Assembly: GCA_951812585.1 (NCBI GenBank)
Contig: OX638318.1
Location: forward strand, 24,819 to 88,818
DNA length: 64,000 nt
From: Rhodothermales bacterium
GTDB lineage: Bacteria > Bacteroidota > Rhodothermia > Rhodothermales > Bin80
Direction: 5' to 3'
The position numbers and the translations under genes are program-made. Every line of letters starts with the position of its first letter. The stretch's first letter is position 1. Under the pieces are notes generated by a model, which made no database searches, was not told the origin of the DNA, and worked only from the letters and a program-made list of their open reading frames with translations. Positions 1-9,118 of the stretch are shown in pieces.

Positions 1-1410
1 ATCGACCGCGCCATCATCGTGCTCGAGCGTGGTCGGGCCAGCACCAAGCGGCCGGAGCTGTTTCAGACGGAGTTGGCGTACCTCCATGGCCTGGTCGGCG
101 CGCATGACTTGGCCATGGCAGAATATTTGGCACTCCTCAAGGCGAACGCGCGCCAGATCAACTATGTGCGAAGCCGGTTGAGCCAAGCACTGCAGCAGGA
201 AGGTGCAATGGAAGCATCTTTGCCCATCGTCCGGACGCATGTGGCGCAGCAGCCCAGCAATAGAAGCTTTCGTGAGCTTTATGCGTGGATGCTCACAGAA
301 AACGGTGACTACGAAGCGGCCTTGGCGGAGTACAGGACCCTGAGTCAGGAAGAAGCCCAGGCGGGCCACATCCTGTTCGACTTTGCAACGCAGGCTGCAG
401 ACCTGGGCGCGTTCGACGTTGCCGCTGGTGCCTTTGATGAAGTGCTGACCAGGCATCCTGAAACCCCTGTGGCCGCCGAAGCGCAGCTGGGCCTGGCGGG
501 GATGCATCGCCGCCAGGCAGACAGACTCAGCGCATCCCTAGGCGAAGAAGAGGCCCGGCCCCACTACGAATCGGCCCTTGCGGCCTACCGGAGATTTCTG
601 GACGCCTACCCCACCCATGCGGAAAGCCCCGAAACCTTGCGCCGCATCGGAGAGCTGCAACACACCGTGCTGCACCGGTATGAAGATGCGGAACTCACGC
701 TCCTGGAAGTCGTGCAGCGCTACACCAACACCCGTGCTGCGCTGCAGGCGCGATTCGACCTGGGCCGGCTGGCCATAGACCGCAACCGACTCGAAGAAGG
801 GCGCATAATCTTTGAACGCCTGGAGGCCAGCCTCGGCCATAGCGGTGCCCTGGCCGAACGCGCGCGCTTTGAGCGCGCACTGATTCAGTTCTACCAGGGC
901 GATCTGGAAACAGCGGGGGCGCTGGTGACAACGCTTAACCAGAATGCCTCCACAGACATAGCCAATGATGCCATTGCGTTGCGCGTGCTGCTGCTCGAAA
1001 ATCCTGGCCCCGACTCCGCCAACGCGGCCGTGCAGCACTTCGCGGCGGCAAAGCTGCTATACCGGCAGCGGCAGCTGGAGGCAACGATCGACGCTGCCGA
1101 GCAGCTCCTGAGCTACTGGGGGCAGCATCCGATCGCGGATGACGCACGTTTCTTGCGCGGGCAGGCCCTCTTGGACGCCGGGCGGCTGCCTGAAGCGCTC
1201 CTGGCCTTCGGAGAGCTTGCGCTGATCCACCCGGAAAGCCCGCTGGCAGACCGAAGCCTGTTCAACTACGCCACCATCCTGGACATCAGGATGCAACAGG
1301 TTAGCGAAGCCCGGGCGGCCTATGCGGACTTTCTGCTGCGGTATCCCTCCTCACTGCTTGTGCCTGAAGTACGCGCCCGCCTGCGCGCGCTCAGGGAAGC
1401 GGGGGTTTAA
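1..1410 (+). CDS. TPR-repeat protein, 5' end cut by window edge
   Basis: The reading frame is open to the first base of the window, so the true start lies upstream and only the last 469 codons are seen. A GTG at 19 is only an internal candidate start. The protein is alanine- and leucine-rich and helical, with repeated units of about 34-40 residues that fit tetratricopeptide (TPR, outer-membrane-assembly-like) repeats. Examples are the stretches around DYEAALAEYRTL and AYRRFLDAYPTHAESPETLR. Such proteins are scaffolds. In Bacteroidota and Rhodothermota they are often periplasmic or outer-membrane associated. The stop is 4 bases before the next gene, so the two are probably co-transcribed. No catalytic motif is seen, and the exact partner is unknown. 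Confidence 0.85.
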   Translation: MDRAIIVLERGRASTKRPELFQTELAYLHGLVGAHDLAMAEYLALLKANARQINYVRSRLSQALQQEGAMEASLPIVRTHVAQQPSNRSFRELYAWMLTENGDYEAALAEYRTLSQEEAQAGHILFDFATQAADLGAFDVAAGAFDEVLTRHPETPVAAEAQLGLAGMHRRQADRLSASLGEEEARPHYESALAAYRRFLDAYPTHAESPETLRRIGELQHTVLHRYEDAELTLLEVVQRYTNTRAALQARFDLGRLAIDRNRLEEGRIIFERLEASLGHSGALAERARFERALIQFYQGDLETAGALVTTLNQNASTDIANDAIALRVLLLENPGPDSANAAVQHFAAAKLLYRQRQLEATIDAAEQLLSYWGQHPIADDARFLRGQALLDAGRLPEALLAFGELALIHPESPLADRSLFNYATILDIRMQQVSEARAAYADFLLRYPSSLLVPEVRARLRALREAGV

Positions 1411-1414
1411 CAAC

Positions 1415-2674
1415 ATGGGACGCACAGCAGCGCTCTTGATCTTTCTGGGATGCGTCGGCAACGCGCCCGCCCAGGAAGTGCTCATTCCCATGGACACGCA
1501 GCAGTCCAATCACCTCAAAGCCTATGGCGTGGCCTATTGGGTATTGCAGCAAGGAGTGTCAATAGACTGGCTGTTGAACTACCGGGGCGGCTCGTTCCTC
1601 CTGCAATCGTTCCCTGCCCTGGAAGGCGAGCTTGCGCTGCGCGGCGTAGCATATCAGCAGCTGAGCGGGAGCGAAGCCGCCGTGATTATCGCCGAGGTGG
1701 AAAGTGAGCGTGCCAACACCGCGGTCGTGCGCCTTGACAAGCCGCCCCGCATTGCGGTGTACGCGCCGGACCAGACGCTCCCGTGGGATGACACGGTGCT
1801 GCTCGCGCTGACCTACGCAGAGGTGCCGTATGAGATGATCTACGATGATGACGTGCTCAGCGGCAGTCTGCAATACTTCGACTGGCTTCATCTGCACCAC
1901 GAAGACTTCACCGGGCAGTACGGAAAGTTCTACCAGTACCGCAATATGCCGTGGTACATCGAGCAGCAGCGCGAAGCCGAAAGCGCTGCGCGCCGTCACG
2001 GCTTCCGCAAAGTGAGCGAGCTCAAGCTCCTCGTGGCGCAGACGATCCGGCAGTATGTGCTGGAGGGGGGCTTCCTGTTCGCTATGTGTTCAGGCACCGA
2101 CACGTATGATATCGCGCTGGCGGCGCTCAGTACCGACATCGTGCCGTCGGAATATGACGGAGACCCCGTGGATCCTGGCGCGCTGGGGAAGCTGGCCTTT
2201 GAAGAAACCTTCGCATTTACGGGGTTCCGGCCAAGCTTCAATGCGTCAGAGTACGAACACTCGGATATCGATACGGGACCGCCCCCGCCGCAGCTCCAGA
2301 ATCCCGCGCTGGACTATTTCACGCTGTTCGAGTTCAGCGCCAAGTGGGACCCGGTGCCCACGATGCTTACGCAGAATCATGTAGCGACGATCAAGGGCTT
2401 CATCGGGCAGACCACCGCGTTTCGCAAGCAGTTTGTAAAGCCCGGCGTGGTCGCGCTGGCGGAGGCGCCCTTGCGGAACGAGGTCAAGTACCTGCACGGA
2501 TCTTTCGGGCAGGGCACATTCACCTACTACGCAGGGCATGACCCAGAAGACTACCAGCACTTTGTGGGCGATCCCCCGACGGATCTGAATCTGCACAAGA
2601 ATTCGCCCGGGTATCGGCTCATCCTGAACAATATTCTTTTTCCGGCCGCCAGGAAGAAGAAGCAGAAGACGTGA
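1415..2674 (+). CDS. Secreted conserved protein of unknown function (amidotransferase-like fold suspected)
   Basis: The ATG at 1415 is chosen over an upstream in-frame start at 1322. It is placed 4 bases after the TPR gene and begins a clean signal peptide (MGRTAALLIFLGCVGNAPAQ) cut after AQ. The mature protein is about 400 residues. A block near residue 218, GGFLFAMCSGTDTYD, resembles the nucleophile elbow of class I glutamine-amidotransferase or ThuA-like folds, with a candidate Cys. Relatives in Rhodothermota are, as I recall, often labelled asparagine synthetase B. That label is doubtful here because neither the N-terminal Cys nor the ATP pyrophosphatase motif of AsnB is present. A periplasmic role with the upstream TPR protein is inferred from position only. 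Confidence 0.75.
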   Translation: MGRTAALLIFLGCVGNAPAQEVLIPMDTQQSNHLKAYGVAYWVLQQGVSIDWLLNYRGGSFLLQSFPALEGELALRGVAYQQLSGSEAAVIIAEVESERANTAVVRLDKPPRIAVYAPDQTLPWDDTVLLALTYAEVPYEMIYDDDVLSGSLQYFDWLHLHHEDFTGQYGKFYQYRNMPWYIEQQREAESAARRHGFRKVSELKLLVAQTIRQYVLEGGFLFAMCSGTDTYDIALAALSTDIVPSEYDGDPVDPGALGKLAFEETFAFTGFRPSFNASEYEHSDIDTGPPPPQLQNPALDYFTLFEFSAKWDPVPTMLTQNHVATIKGFIGQTTAFRKQFVKPGVVALAEAPLRNEVKYLHGSFGQGTFTYYAGHDPEDYQHFVGDPPTDLNLHKNSPGYRLILNNILFPAARKKKQKT

Positions 2675-2704
2675 GCACGGTCGGGAGATGAACAGGTGCA
2701 TGTC

Positions 2705-3250
2705 ATGAGCGCGCCCAGGCAATCCAAAACCGTGCGGCAGTCCCGCACGCAAACGACTGAACTCGTGCTGCCGAACGACACGAATCCCCACGGCACCATG
2801 TTCGGCGGCAGTCTGCTTTCAATTATGGACAAGTGTGCCAGCATCTGCGCACGGCGGCATGCGGGTCGGGTGAGTGTGACGACAGCCATTGATTCTGTTG
2901 AGTTTCATGAGCCGCTCCGTATCGGGGATGTGCTTCTAGTGGAGGCCTGGGTCAACCGTGCATTCCGCTCCTCCATGGAGGTCGAAGTCACCGTAAGCAC
3001 CGAAGACCCCGACAGTCGCGAGCAGCACATGGCTAATCACGCTTTCTTTACCTTTGTTGCCATAGACCGCAACGGGCGGCCCGTTGCGGTTCCTGCGGTG
3101 ATGCCTGAAAGCAAGGACGAGAAGCGGCGCTACCGTCAGGCGGGGCTGCGCCGTGAGGTGCGCTTGTATCTGTCTGGGAGGCTCAAACTCACAGATGCTC
3201 CCCTGGTTAAGGATGAACTGATCGCAACGCTGCAGTCCAAGGATTTATAG
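2705..3250 (+). CDS. Acyl-CoA thioesterase, hotdog fold (YciA/BACH-like)
   Basis: This is a single hotdog-domain thioesterase of 181 residues that would hydrolyse acyl-CoA to free acid and CoA in the cytoplasm. Near the N-terminus it has the typical PNDTNPHGTMFGGSLLSIMD block, in which N and HG line the active site and the D sits on the central helix. It then has TTAIDSVEFHEPLRIGDVL, the hallmark of the YciA/acyl-CoA hydrolase family. A GTG at 2696 in the same frame is possible. The ATG at 2705 is preferred because the homologous region starts soon after it and a weak purine run (gggaga) lies upstream. The C-terminal 25 residues are basic and extend a little past the usual domain. The gene lies 30 bases after the previous one. 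Confidence 0.9.
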   Translation: MSAPRQSKTVRQSRTQTTELVLPNDTNPHGTMFGGSLLSIMDKCASICARRHAGRVSVTTAIDSVEFHEPLRIGDVLLVEAWVNRAFRSSMEVEVTVSTEDPDSREQHMANHAFFTFVAIDRNGRPVAVPAVMPESKDEKRRYRQAGLRREVRLYLSGRLKLTDAPLVKDELIATLQSKDL

Positions 3251-3272
3251 CGGCTGCGCGCTGCAACGGGTT

Positions 3273-4196
3273 ATGTACCAGCGAATTCTCGTGACGGGCG
3301 CCAACGGGCTCTTGGGCCAGGCGCTGGTGGCGCGCCTTTCGGCGTCTGTGATGTATGACGTGCTGGCAACAGGCAACAACCCTGCGCCGCGCTTTTCGGG
3401 CCTTTCGTGCGGCTTTGTCCCTATGGACATATGCGACCGGGAGGCCGTTTCCCGGGTCTTTGAGGATTTTGCACCCTCCATCGTGATCAACTGCGCTGCC
3501 ATGACCGATGTGGATGGCTGCGAAGAGCGTCGCAACGCCTGCTGGCGGATAAACGCCACCAGCGTGGAGCGGCTGGCTAGGGAATGTCATGCCATCGGCG
3601 CATGGCTCATCCAGCTTTCTACGGACTTTGTCTTTGACGGAAAGGCCGGCCCGTACACAGAGGAAGGCCGGCCGAATCCGGTTAACTATTACGGCAAGGC
3701 CAAGCTGGCGGGCGAAAACGCCGCCCGCCAGGCGGGCATCGGCAAATGGACAGTGGTGCGCACCAATGTGGTGTATGGCACGGGACGCAGCCTGCCGCGG
3801 AGCAATTTTATGACATGGGTGCGTCGCACCCTCCGAAGCGGTACCTCAATTCGCGTATTCACCGATCAGATACGGACCCCAACCTATGTGCACGACCTGT
3901 CCGACGGTATTGGGCGCATCGTCCGCCATGGCAAGCGCGGCGTGTACAACCTGTCGGGTCCTGAGCTTCTGAGCATGTACGACTTCGCACTGCAGATTGC
4001 TGCAGCGTATCGACTGGATGTTTCGCTGGTGAATCCGACTACTGCCAGCGCCATGGCGCAGCGGGCTCTGCGCCCGCGCACTACCGGACTGATCATCCTC
4101 AAGGCTGCGTCCGAGCTCGACTACAGCCCGCGTTCGATCACTCAGGCGCTAGCACATCTGAAGCACCGCACCGCCCGCGACCTATGCTTGAACTGA
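3273..4196 (+). CDS. RmlD-like NAD(P)-dependent sugar-nucleotide reductase
   Basis: This is an extended short-chain dehydrogenase of 307 residues of the dTDP-4-dehydrorhamnose reductase (RmlD/RfbD) family, which makes dTDP-L-rhamnose for surface glycans. The N-terminus has the Rossmann motif GANGLLGQAL (residues 8-17). Further on are NCAAMTDVDGCE, the substrate-side STDFVFDG block, and the catalytic YYGKAK (Tyr-x-x-x-Lys) near residue 130. No other rhamnose genes lie nearby, so the exact sugar is not certain and a different RmlD-like reductase is possible. The stop codon lies inside serS with a 13-base overlap, so the two are translationally coupled. Confidence 0.85.
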   Translation: MYQRILVTGANGLLGQALVARLSASVMYDVLATGNNPAPRFSGLSCGFVPMDICDREAVSRVFEDFAPSIVINCAAMTDVDGCEERRNACWRINATSVERLARECHAIGAWLIQLSTDFVFDGKAGPYTEEGRPNPVNYYGKAKLAGENAARQAGIGKWTVVRTNVVYGTGRSLPRSNFMTWVRRTLRSGTSIRVFTDQIRTPTYVHDLSDGIGRIVRHGKRGVYNLSGPELLSMYDFALQIAAAYRLDVSLVNPTTASAMAQRALRPRTTGLIILKAASELDYSPRSITQALAHLKHRTARDLCLN

Positions 4197-5497
4197 AGCG
4201 GCTTCGCGACGCGCCGGCCCTGGTCAAGGACGCACTTCTAAGGCGCGGATGGCAGGATACACGCGTGGTGGACGAGGTGCTGGCGCTGGACAAGCAGCAC
4301 CGCGCGCACTTGACTGCGCGGCAATCGCTTCAGGCCCGCCAAAACCGTGCGGCCCAAGCCATTGGCCGGCTCATGCGTCAGAAGGACACGAACGCCGCCC
4401 AGGCGCATATTCGTGAGCAATCCAGGCTCAAGCAGGAGATCAAGGCTGCTGATGCTGATCTGGACCGCATGCAAGCGGCACTCGATGCACTGCTCTTGTC
4501 CATCCCGAATGTCCCTGATGCATCCGTGCCGGCTGGACGCGCCGCCAAGGACAACGTGGTAGTGCATGAGCGCGGCCACAGGCCTCAGTTTGCCTTCAAG
4601 CCGCAGCCGCACTGGGTGCTTACGCAAACGCATCAGCTGGTGGACTTCGCGCGGGGTGCTAAGGTTGCGGGGGCGGGGTTTCCGTTCTTTGTCGGCGACG
4701 GTGCACGCCTGCAGCGCGCACTCGTGCAGTATTTTCTGGCTTCGGCACAGTCCGCTGGCTACCTGGAAGTGCAACCGCCCCTTGTGGTGGGTGAAGCAAG
4801 CGCGCACGGCACGGGGCAGCTGCCCGACAAGGAGGGCCAGATGTACCGTCTGCTGGAGGACAATCTCTACCTGATCCCAACGGCCGAGGTGCCGCTGACC
4901 AACCTGTATCGCGGCGAGATCCTGGCCGAGACCCGGCTGCCGATCAGGCTCTGCGGTTATACGCCCTGTTTTCGGCGCGAAGCTGGCTCTTACGGCAAAG
5001 ATGTACGCGGACTCAACCGCCTGCACCAGTTCGACAAGGTGGAAATCGTTCAGATCACCAGGCCGGAGGATAGCGGCACCGTGCTGGAGCAGATGGTGCA
5101 GCACGCCGAAGTGCTTCTTGAACAGCTTGAACTCCCCTACCGCAGACTGCTGATGTGCACTGGAGAGATGGGATTCAATCAAACAAAACAGTACGATCTC
5201 GAGGTCTGGAGCGGGGGACAGGCGCGTTGGCTGGAGGTGTCTTCCGTGTCGAACTTCAAAGCGTTCCAGGCCCATCGGCTTCGGCTTCGGTATCGTCCCG
5301 CAAGCGGCGGCAAGCCGCGCCTGGCGCATACGCTCAACGGGAGCGCGCTCGCATTGCCGCGCATCGTGGCGGCGCTCCTAGAAAACAACCAGCGCGCTGA
5401 CGGGACAATTCAGCTGCCGTCCATCCTGAGTCGCCACGCGGGCATAGACGGGGACTGGGTCATCGGAGCACAGGCGGCCAGGGACAGACGGATTTGA
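4184..5497 (+). CDS. serS: Seryl-tRNA synthetase
   Basis: This class II aminoacyl-tRNA synthetase charges tRNA-Ser (and tRNA-Sec) with serine. It has 437 residues, close to the family norm of about 425. Residues 1-110 form the long antiparallel coiled-coil arm that grips the variable arm of tRNA-Ser. The catalytic domain follows, with the serine-binding TAEVPLTNLYR block, motif 2 (FRREAGSYGKDVRG and then LHQFDKVE, about residues 262-287), and motif 3 near the C-terminus (ALPRIVAALLENNQ). The ATG at 4184 starts the expected MLELKRLR sequence. It lies within the 3' end of the preceding reductase gene. The enzyme appears complete. Confidence 0.97.
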   Translation: MLELKRLRDAPALVKDALLRRGWQDTRVVDEVLALDKQHRAHLTARQSLQARQNRAAQAIGRLMRQKDTNAAQAHIREQSRLKQEIKAADADLDRMQAALDALLLSIPNVPDASVPAGRAAKDNVVVHERGHRPQFAFKPQPHWVLTQTHQLVDFARGAKVAGAGFPFFVGDGARLQRALVQYFLASAQSAGYLEVQPPLVVGEASAHGTGQLPDKEGQMYRLLEDNLYLIPTAEVPLTNLYRGEILAETRLPIRLCGYTPCFRREAGSYGKDVRGLNRLHQFDKVEIVQITRPEDSGTVLEQMVQHAEVLLEQLELPYRRLLMCTGEMGFNQTKQYDLEVWSGGQARWLEVSSVSNFKAFQAHRLRLRYRPASGGKPRLAHTLNGSALALPRIVAALLENNQRADGTIQLPSILSRHAGIDGDWVIGAQAARDRRI

Positions 5498-5620
5498 AGC
5501 CATCAGCAGCCTTGCTGCGCGCCGCCATACCGCGGCACAGACTGCAACCATGGCACGGCGTTACCGTTAAAACAGAGCGATTCTGCCCTGTGCACATTAG
5601 CCAGCGCGTACAGTTTCTCT

Positions 5621-7885
5621 TTGCGGTACTTGTACCTTTTTGGAATGCTTTGCTTTGTCAGCCAGGTCGGGCTGGCGCAGCAGGGCGTCTCGATCAGCGG
5701 TTTTGTTACGGACGCGGAGACGGGCGAATCCCTTATCGCTGCCAACGTCTTCATTGAGGATATCCTCCGCGGCGCATCCACCAACGCGTCCGGGTATTAT
5801 GCGATCCCGGGCCTTTCTGCAGGCCAGTATCGGCTGCGCTGCACCTATGTCGGGTACCAGACCATGCACCGCGTGGTGACCCTGACCGACGGAGAACTGC
5901 TGCGGCTCAACATTGCGTTAGAACCCACGACCACGGCTTTTGACGAGGTAGTTGTCACCGGCGAGCAGACGCTCGAAGACGAGGCACGCAACCTGGGTGT
6001 GGCTGCCCTCAATACCGAAACAGTCAAGCTCTTGCCTGCGGTCTTCGAACCCGACGTGTTCCGCATCTTGCAGCTGTTGCCGGGCGTAACGGCGGCATCG
6101 GATTACTCCAGCGGCTTGTACGTGCGGGGCGGCAACCCCGGCCAGACCAACATACTTCTGGATCGCACCAAGATCTACAATCCAAGCCATGTCTTTGGCT
6201 TCTTTTCCACCTTCAACCCGGATGCAATCAAGGATGTCAGGCTGTTCAAGGGCGGGTTTCCCGCGAGCTACGGCGGCAGCCTGGGATCGGTTCTGGACGT
6301 CACCAATAAGGATGGCAACCGCAGAGAGCGGCATGGCGGGCTTAGCCTCGGCATGCTTGCTTCGCGCGCCATCATCGAGGGTCCGCATCCCAAGGGTTCT
6401 TATATGTTCGCTGTGCGGCGATCCACGCTGGAGCCGCTTTTGAATGTGCTTGGAGATCGGGAGGGCATCCCGGACCGGTTTTACTTCTACGACCTCAACG
6501 CCAAGGTCAATCTGGACCTTACGCAGGACGACATCCTGACTGTTTCGGCTTACCGGGGCGCAGACCTCTTGGAGCTGGGCATTCTGGGCGACGCTGAGCT
6601 TGATCTGCGCTACGGCAACGCCACCTTCACAGGGAACTGGACGCACCTGTTCTCCGAGAAGCTGCTGTCGGTTTTCACGATCACCAATGCACGGTATTTT
6701 TCCACGCCGACGGCTGTCTTTGCCGGGACGGAGATCCGGCAGGAGAATCGCATTTACGACACCTCTATTCGGGCTGATCTGCAGTACTACTCTGGTGCCA
6801 GAAACGACTGGGAGCTGGGCCTTTGGGCCGGGCAGTTCATAGCGCCGCTGCGCACCTTCTTCGACAAGACGCAGGCCTTTTCCTGGCGGCGCAAGATCCG
6901 CTACGCCTCGGTTTACGTACAGGATACCTTCAAGCCCTCGCACAACTGGCAGGTCAAAGCCGGGGTCAGGGCCAGCTTCTTGCAGGAGGGCCGTCATTAC
7001 CGCATCGAGCCGCGGCTTTCAGTGGAGCATCATCCATGGGAACGCGTGCGCCTGCAGGCTGCCGTGGGGCGATACTACCAGTATCTGACGTTGGTGACCA
7101 ATGAGACCTTTTCCGGTTTTGACTTCTGGCTGACCAGTGCGGAGGGTGTAGCGCCTGCGTATGGAGATCAGTTTATCCTCGGCGCCAAGCTGACGCTGGC
7201 TCCAGGCCTGACACTCGATTCCGAGGTGTACTACCGTACGATGCGGGACCTGTTTGAGCCTGATCCTTTCCTCAGCGATGCTGCTGGATTTGAGTATGCG
7301 GATCTGTTCCTGTTCGGCAAGGGATGGGCGCGCGGCTTCGAGGTACTGCTGCAGCGCAACCAGGGCCGCCTGTTCGGCTTTGTGGCCTATACGCTCGGCA
7401 AGACTGAACGGACGTTTCCGACGATCAACACCAACAACGAAGGCATTGCCGCCGGATACCCGCCCAAGTATGACCGGCTGCATGATGTGAACGCAGTCGT
7501 AAGCTACGATCTGGGCAGGCGATGGGAGGTAAGCGCCATCTTTTCGTATGCCACCGGTCAGGCCCTTACCGAGCCCACTGCGCGGTACCATCTGTATCTG
7601 ACCGACCTGACTATTGGTGAAGTTGAAACTGCGGTATTGGTGTCACCCAGCCTCAACAACGGCCGATTGCCTGCATACCACCGCCTGGACGTTGGCGTAC
7701 GGAAGGGCGGGCGTTTCTTCGGCATTGCGGATTATCAGCTAAGCCTCCAGGCGATCAACGCCTACAGCCGCCGCAACATCTGGTTCATCGTTTACGATGT
7801 AGAAGAGGATGGCCGCATAGACAAGACCGTGGTGCCCCAGATTCCCATACCCTTGCCCAACCTTTCGTTCACGTTAACCTTTTGA
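5621..7885 (+). CDS. TonB-dependent outer-membrane receptor with CarboxypepD-reg-like domain
   Basis: The protein has 754 residues. A signal peptide (ending QVGLAQ) is followed by a carboxypeptidase-regulatory-like beta-sandwich (ISGFVTDAETGESLIAANV, residues about 26-110). A plug domain comes next, with the typical LPGVTAASDYSSGLYVRGG and a following PASYGGSLGSVLDV, and then a long beta-barrel. The last residues, LPNLSFTLTF, end in the C-terminal aromatic expected of outer-membrane barrels. This architecture is the SusC/FecA-type receptor common in Bacteroidota and relatives, which imports a large substrate using TonB. The substrate is not readable from sequence. The stop overlaps the start of the following DUF4249 lipoprotein (TGATG), a known genetic pairing. 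Confidence 0.93.
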   Translation: MRYLYLFGMLCFVSQVGLAQQGVSISGFVTDAETGESLIAANVFIEDILRGASTNASGYYAIPGLSAGQYRLRCTYVGYQTMHRVVTLTDGELLRLNIALEPTTTAFDEVVVTGEQTLEDEARNLGVAALNTETVKLLPAVFEPDVFRILQLLPGVTAASDYSSGLYVRGGNPGQTNILLDRTKIYNPSHVFGFFSTFNPDAIKDVRLFKGGFPASYGGSLGSVLDVTNKDGNRRERHGGLSLGMLASRAIIEGPHPKGSYMFAVRRSTLEPLLNVLGDREGIPDRFYFYDLNAKVNLDLTQDDILTVSAYRGADLLELGILGDAELDLRYGNATFTGNWTHLFSEKLLSVFTITNARYFSTPTAVFAGTEIRQENRIYDTSIRADLQYYSGARNDWELGLWAGQFIAPLRTFFDKTQAFSWRRKIRYASVYVQDTFKPSHNWQVKAGVRASFLQEGRHYRIEPRLSVEHHPWERVRLQAAVGRYYQYLTLVTNETFSGFDFWLTSAEGVAPAYGDQFILGAKLTLAPGLTLDSEVYYRTMRDLFEPDPFLSDAAGFEYADLFLFGKGWARGFEVLLQRNQGRLFGFVAYTLGKTERTFPTINTNNEGIAAGYPPKYDRLHDVNAVVSYDLGRRWEVSAIFSYATGQALTEPTARYHLYLTDLTIGEVETAVLVSPSLNNGRLPAYHRLDVGVRKGGRFFGIADYQLSLQAINAYSRRNIWFIVYDVEEDGRIDKTVVPQIPIPLPNLSFTLTF

Positions 7886-8781
7886 TGCGAATCCTGCGCC
7901 TCCAGCTTCTGGCTGTGCTTGCCATAATCACCGCAGCCTGCGATACAACGTCCAGCAGTGACCTGGAATTCAATTATGTGGTGGAGTCCGTGCTGGCCGC
8001 CGGGCAGTCCATGCCGCCGCTGCTCCTCAGCACGACTGGCGATCTTGAAGAAGAGTTCCTCTTTGAATCGCATGCTGTTTCCGGGGCAACGGTTTCTGTG
8101 CGCGTCACGGGTCCCCAGGAGGACGCGCTGATTCTTTACGAAGAGCTTGATGAGTTCAAGGGCGGGTATGTGCCGGTGGAATACGACAAGCCGGTGCTGC
8201 CGCTGCATCGTTACGATCTTGAGATCCTGCCCGAGGGAACGCCCCATCGCATCACCGCCTCGACCGTGGTACCGGACACTTTCAGCATACTGAGCACGCC
8301 GCAGGCGGAGCTGATCTACCAGGGCAGCGAGCAGCTTGAGATGCGGCTCACACGCAGCGACTACCCTGGCCGGGATCAGAGCTACTATATTTTTGTTACG
8401 GAGTCGCTGGACCCACTGGAATCCAACCTGGTGCCGATCGCGGAGGCACTCTTCGATGATGGCGAGGGCGAGTCTTTGGAGGAACTGCGCGTCAACGGCT
8501 CACCCATCGTCAACGAGGACAACTACGATGTCAGTGACGACGGCTCGTTGTTCTTGCGCTACCCTTGGATTGGCATCTACTTCTATGGGGCCAATATCGT
8601 CCACATCAATGCGCTGGACGACAACCTGTACGATTTTGAGCGCTCACGCGCCATCCAGGAAGGCGGTTCCACCTTTGCCCCTGGGGAGATTCCCAATCCC
8701 CTGTCCCATGTCCGCGGCGCGCATGGCGTCTTTGCCAGTTACGCGCATGTCTCGGTGCGACTCAACGTCTTGCAGCAATAG
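7885..8781 (+). CDS. DUF4249-family lipoprotein, partner of upstream receptor
   Basis: The ATG at 7885 overlaps the receptor stop, and a TTG three bases earlier is ignored. The N-terminus is a lipoprotein signal peptide with a lipobox ending TAAC (Cys 18), so the protein should be lipid-anchored. DUF4249 proteins are encoded next to TonB receptors with a carboxypeptidase-like domain in Bacteroidota. They are thought to act as surface partners of the receptor, by analogy with SusD. The mature part is rich in acidic residues and beta strands, with a block similar to YDLEILPEGTPHRITASTVVP that is typical of the family. It has 298 residues and looks complete. The ligand is unknown. Confidence 0.82.
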   Translation: MRILRLQLLAVLAIITAACDTTSSSDLEFNYVVESVLAAGQSMPPLLLSTTGDLEEEFLFESHAVSGATVSVRVTGPQEDALILYEELDEFKGGYVPVEYDKPVLPLHRYDLEILPEGTPHRITASTVVPDTFSILSTPQAELIYQGSEQLEMRLTRSDYPGRDQSYYIFVTESLDPLESNLVPIAEALFDDGEGESLEELRVNGSPIVNEDNYDVSDDGSLFLRYPWIGIYFYGANIVHINALDDNLYDFERSRAIQEGGSTFAPGEIPNPLSHVRGAHGVFASYAHVSVRLNVLQQ

Positions 8782-9118
8782 GCAGGCGTGCTGTTTCGGC
8801 CTGCATCCTGCGCGTATCCCCATCGACCCTGATCCGTAGCTGAAGTCGGCTTCTGCCTGAAGAACGCACCGCCAGGATCCGCTTACAAAGAAGCCAGGCC
8901 GGTGCCTCCCGCCTTCGGCCACGAATGCCTATGCCCTGCGTCCCTCGTCCCTGAAGTGATCGCCGTACTCTCGGGTAATCCCGGGCGACGAATCCATCGT
9001 GTTGAAGCCCAATAGCCCTTGCCAAAAGGGTGCGAAAGCATCGACGCTGGCAATTCGACGGCGTCGGGAGTGCCGCGCTGATTTCGAAGACTGACGCTGA
9101 ACCGATCGACCACGCACG
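8782..9118. other. Non-coding stretch after the receptor/DUF4249 pair
   Basis: These are 337 bases with no convincing reading frame on either strand. The open frames present have poor composition and no recognisable motif. The stretch separates the DUF4249 gene from the decayed PEGA lipoprotein and may hold decayed coding sequence. No clear terminator hairpin was found. Confidence 0.4.
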
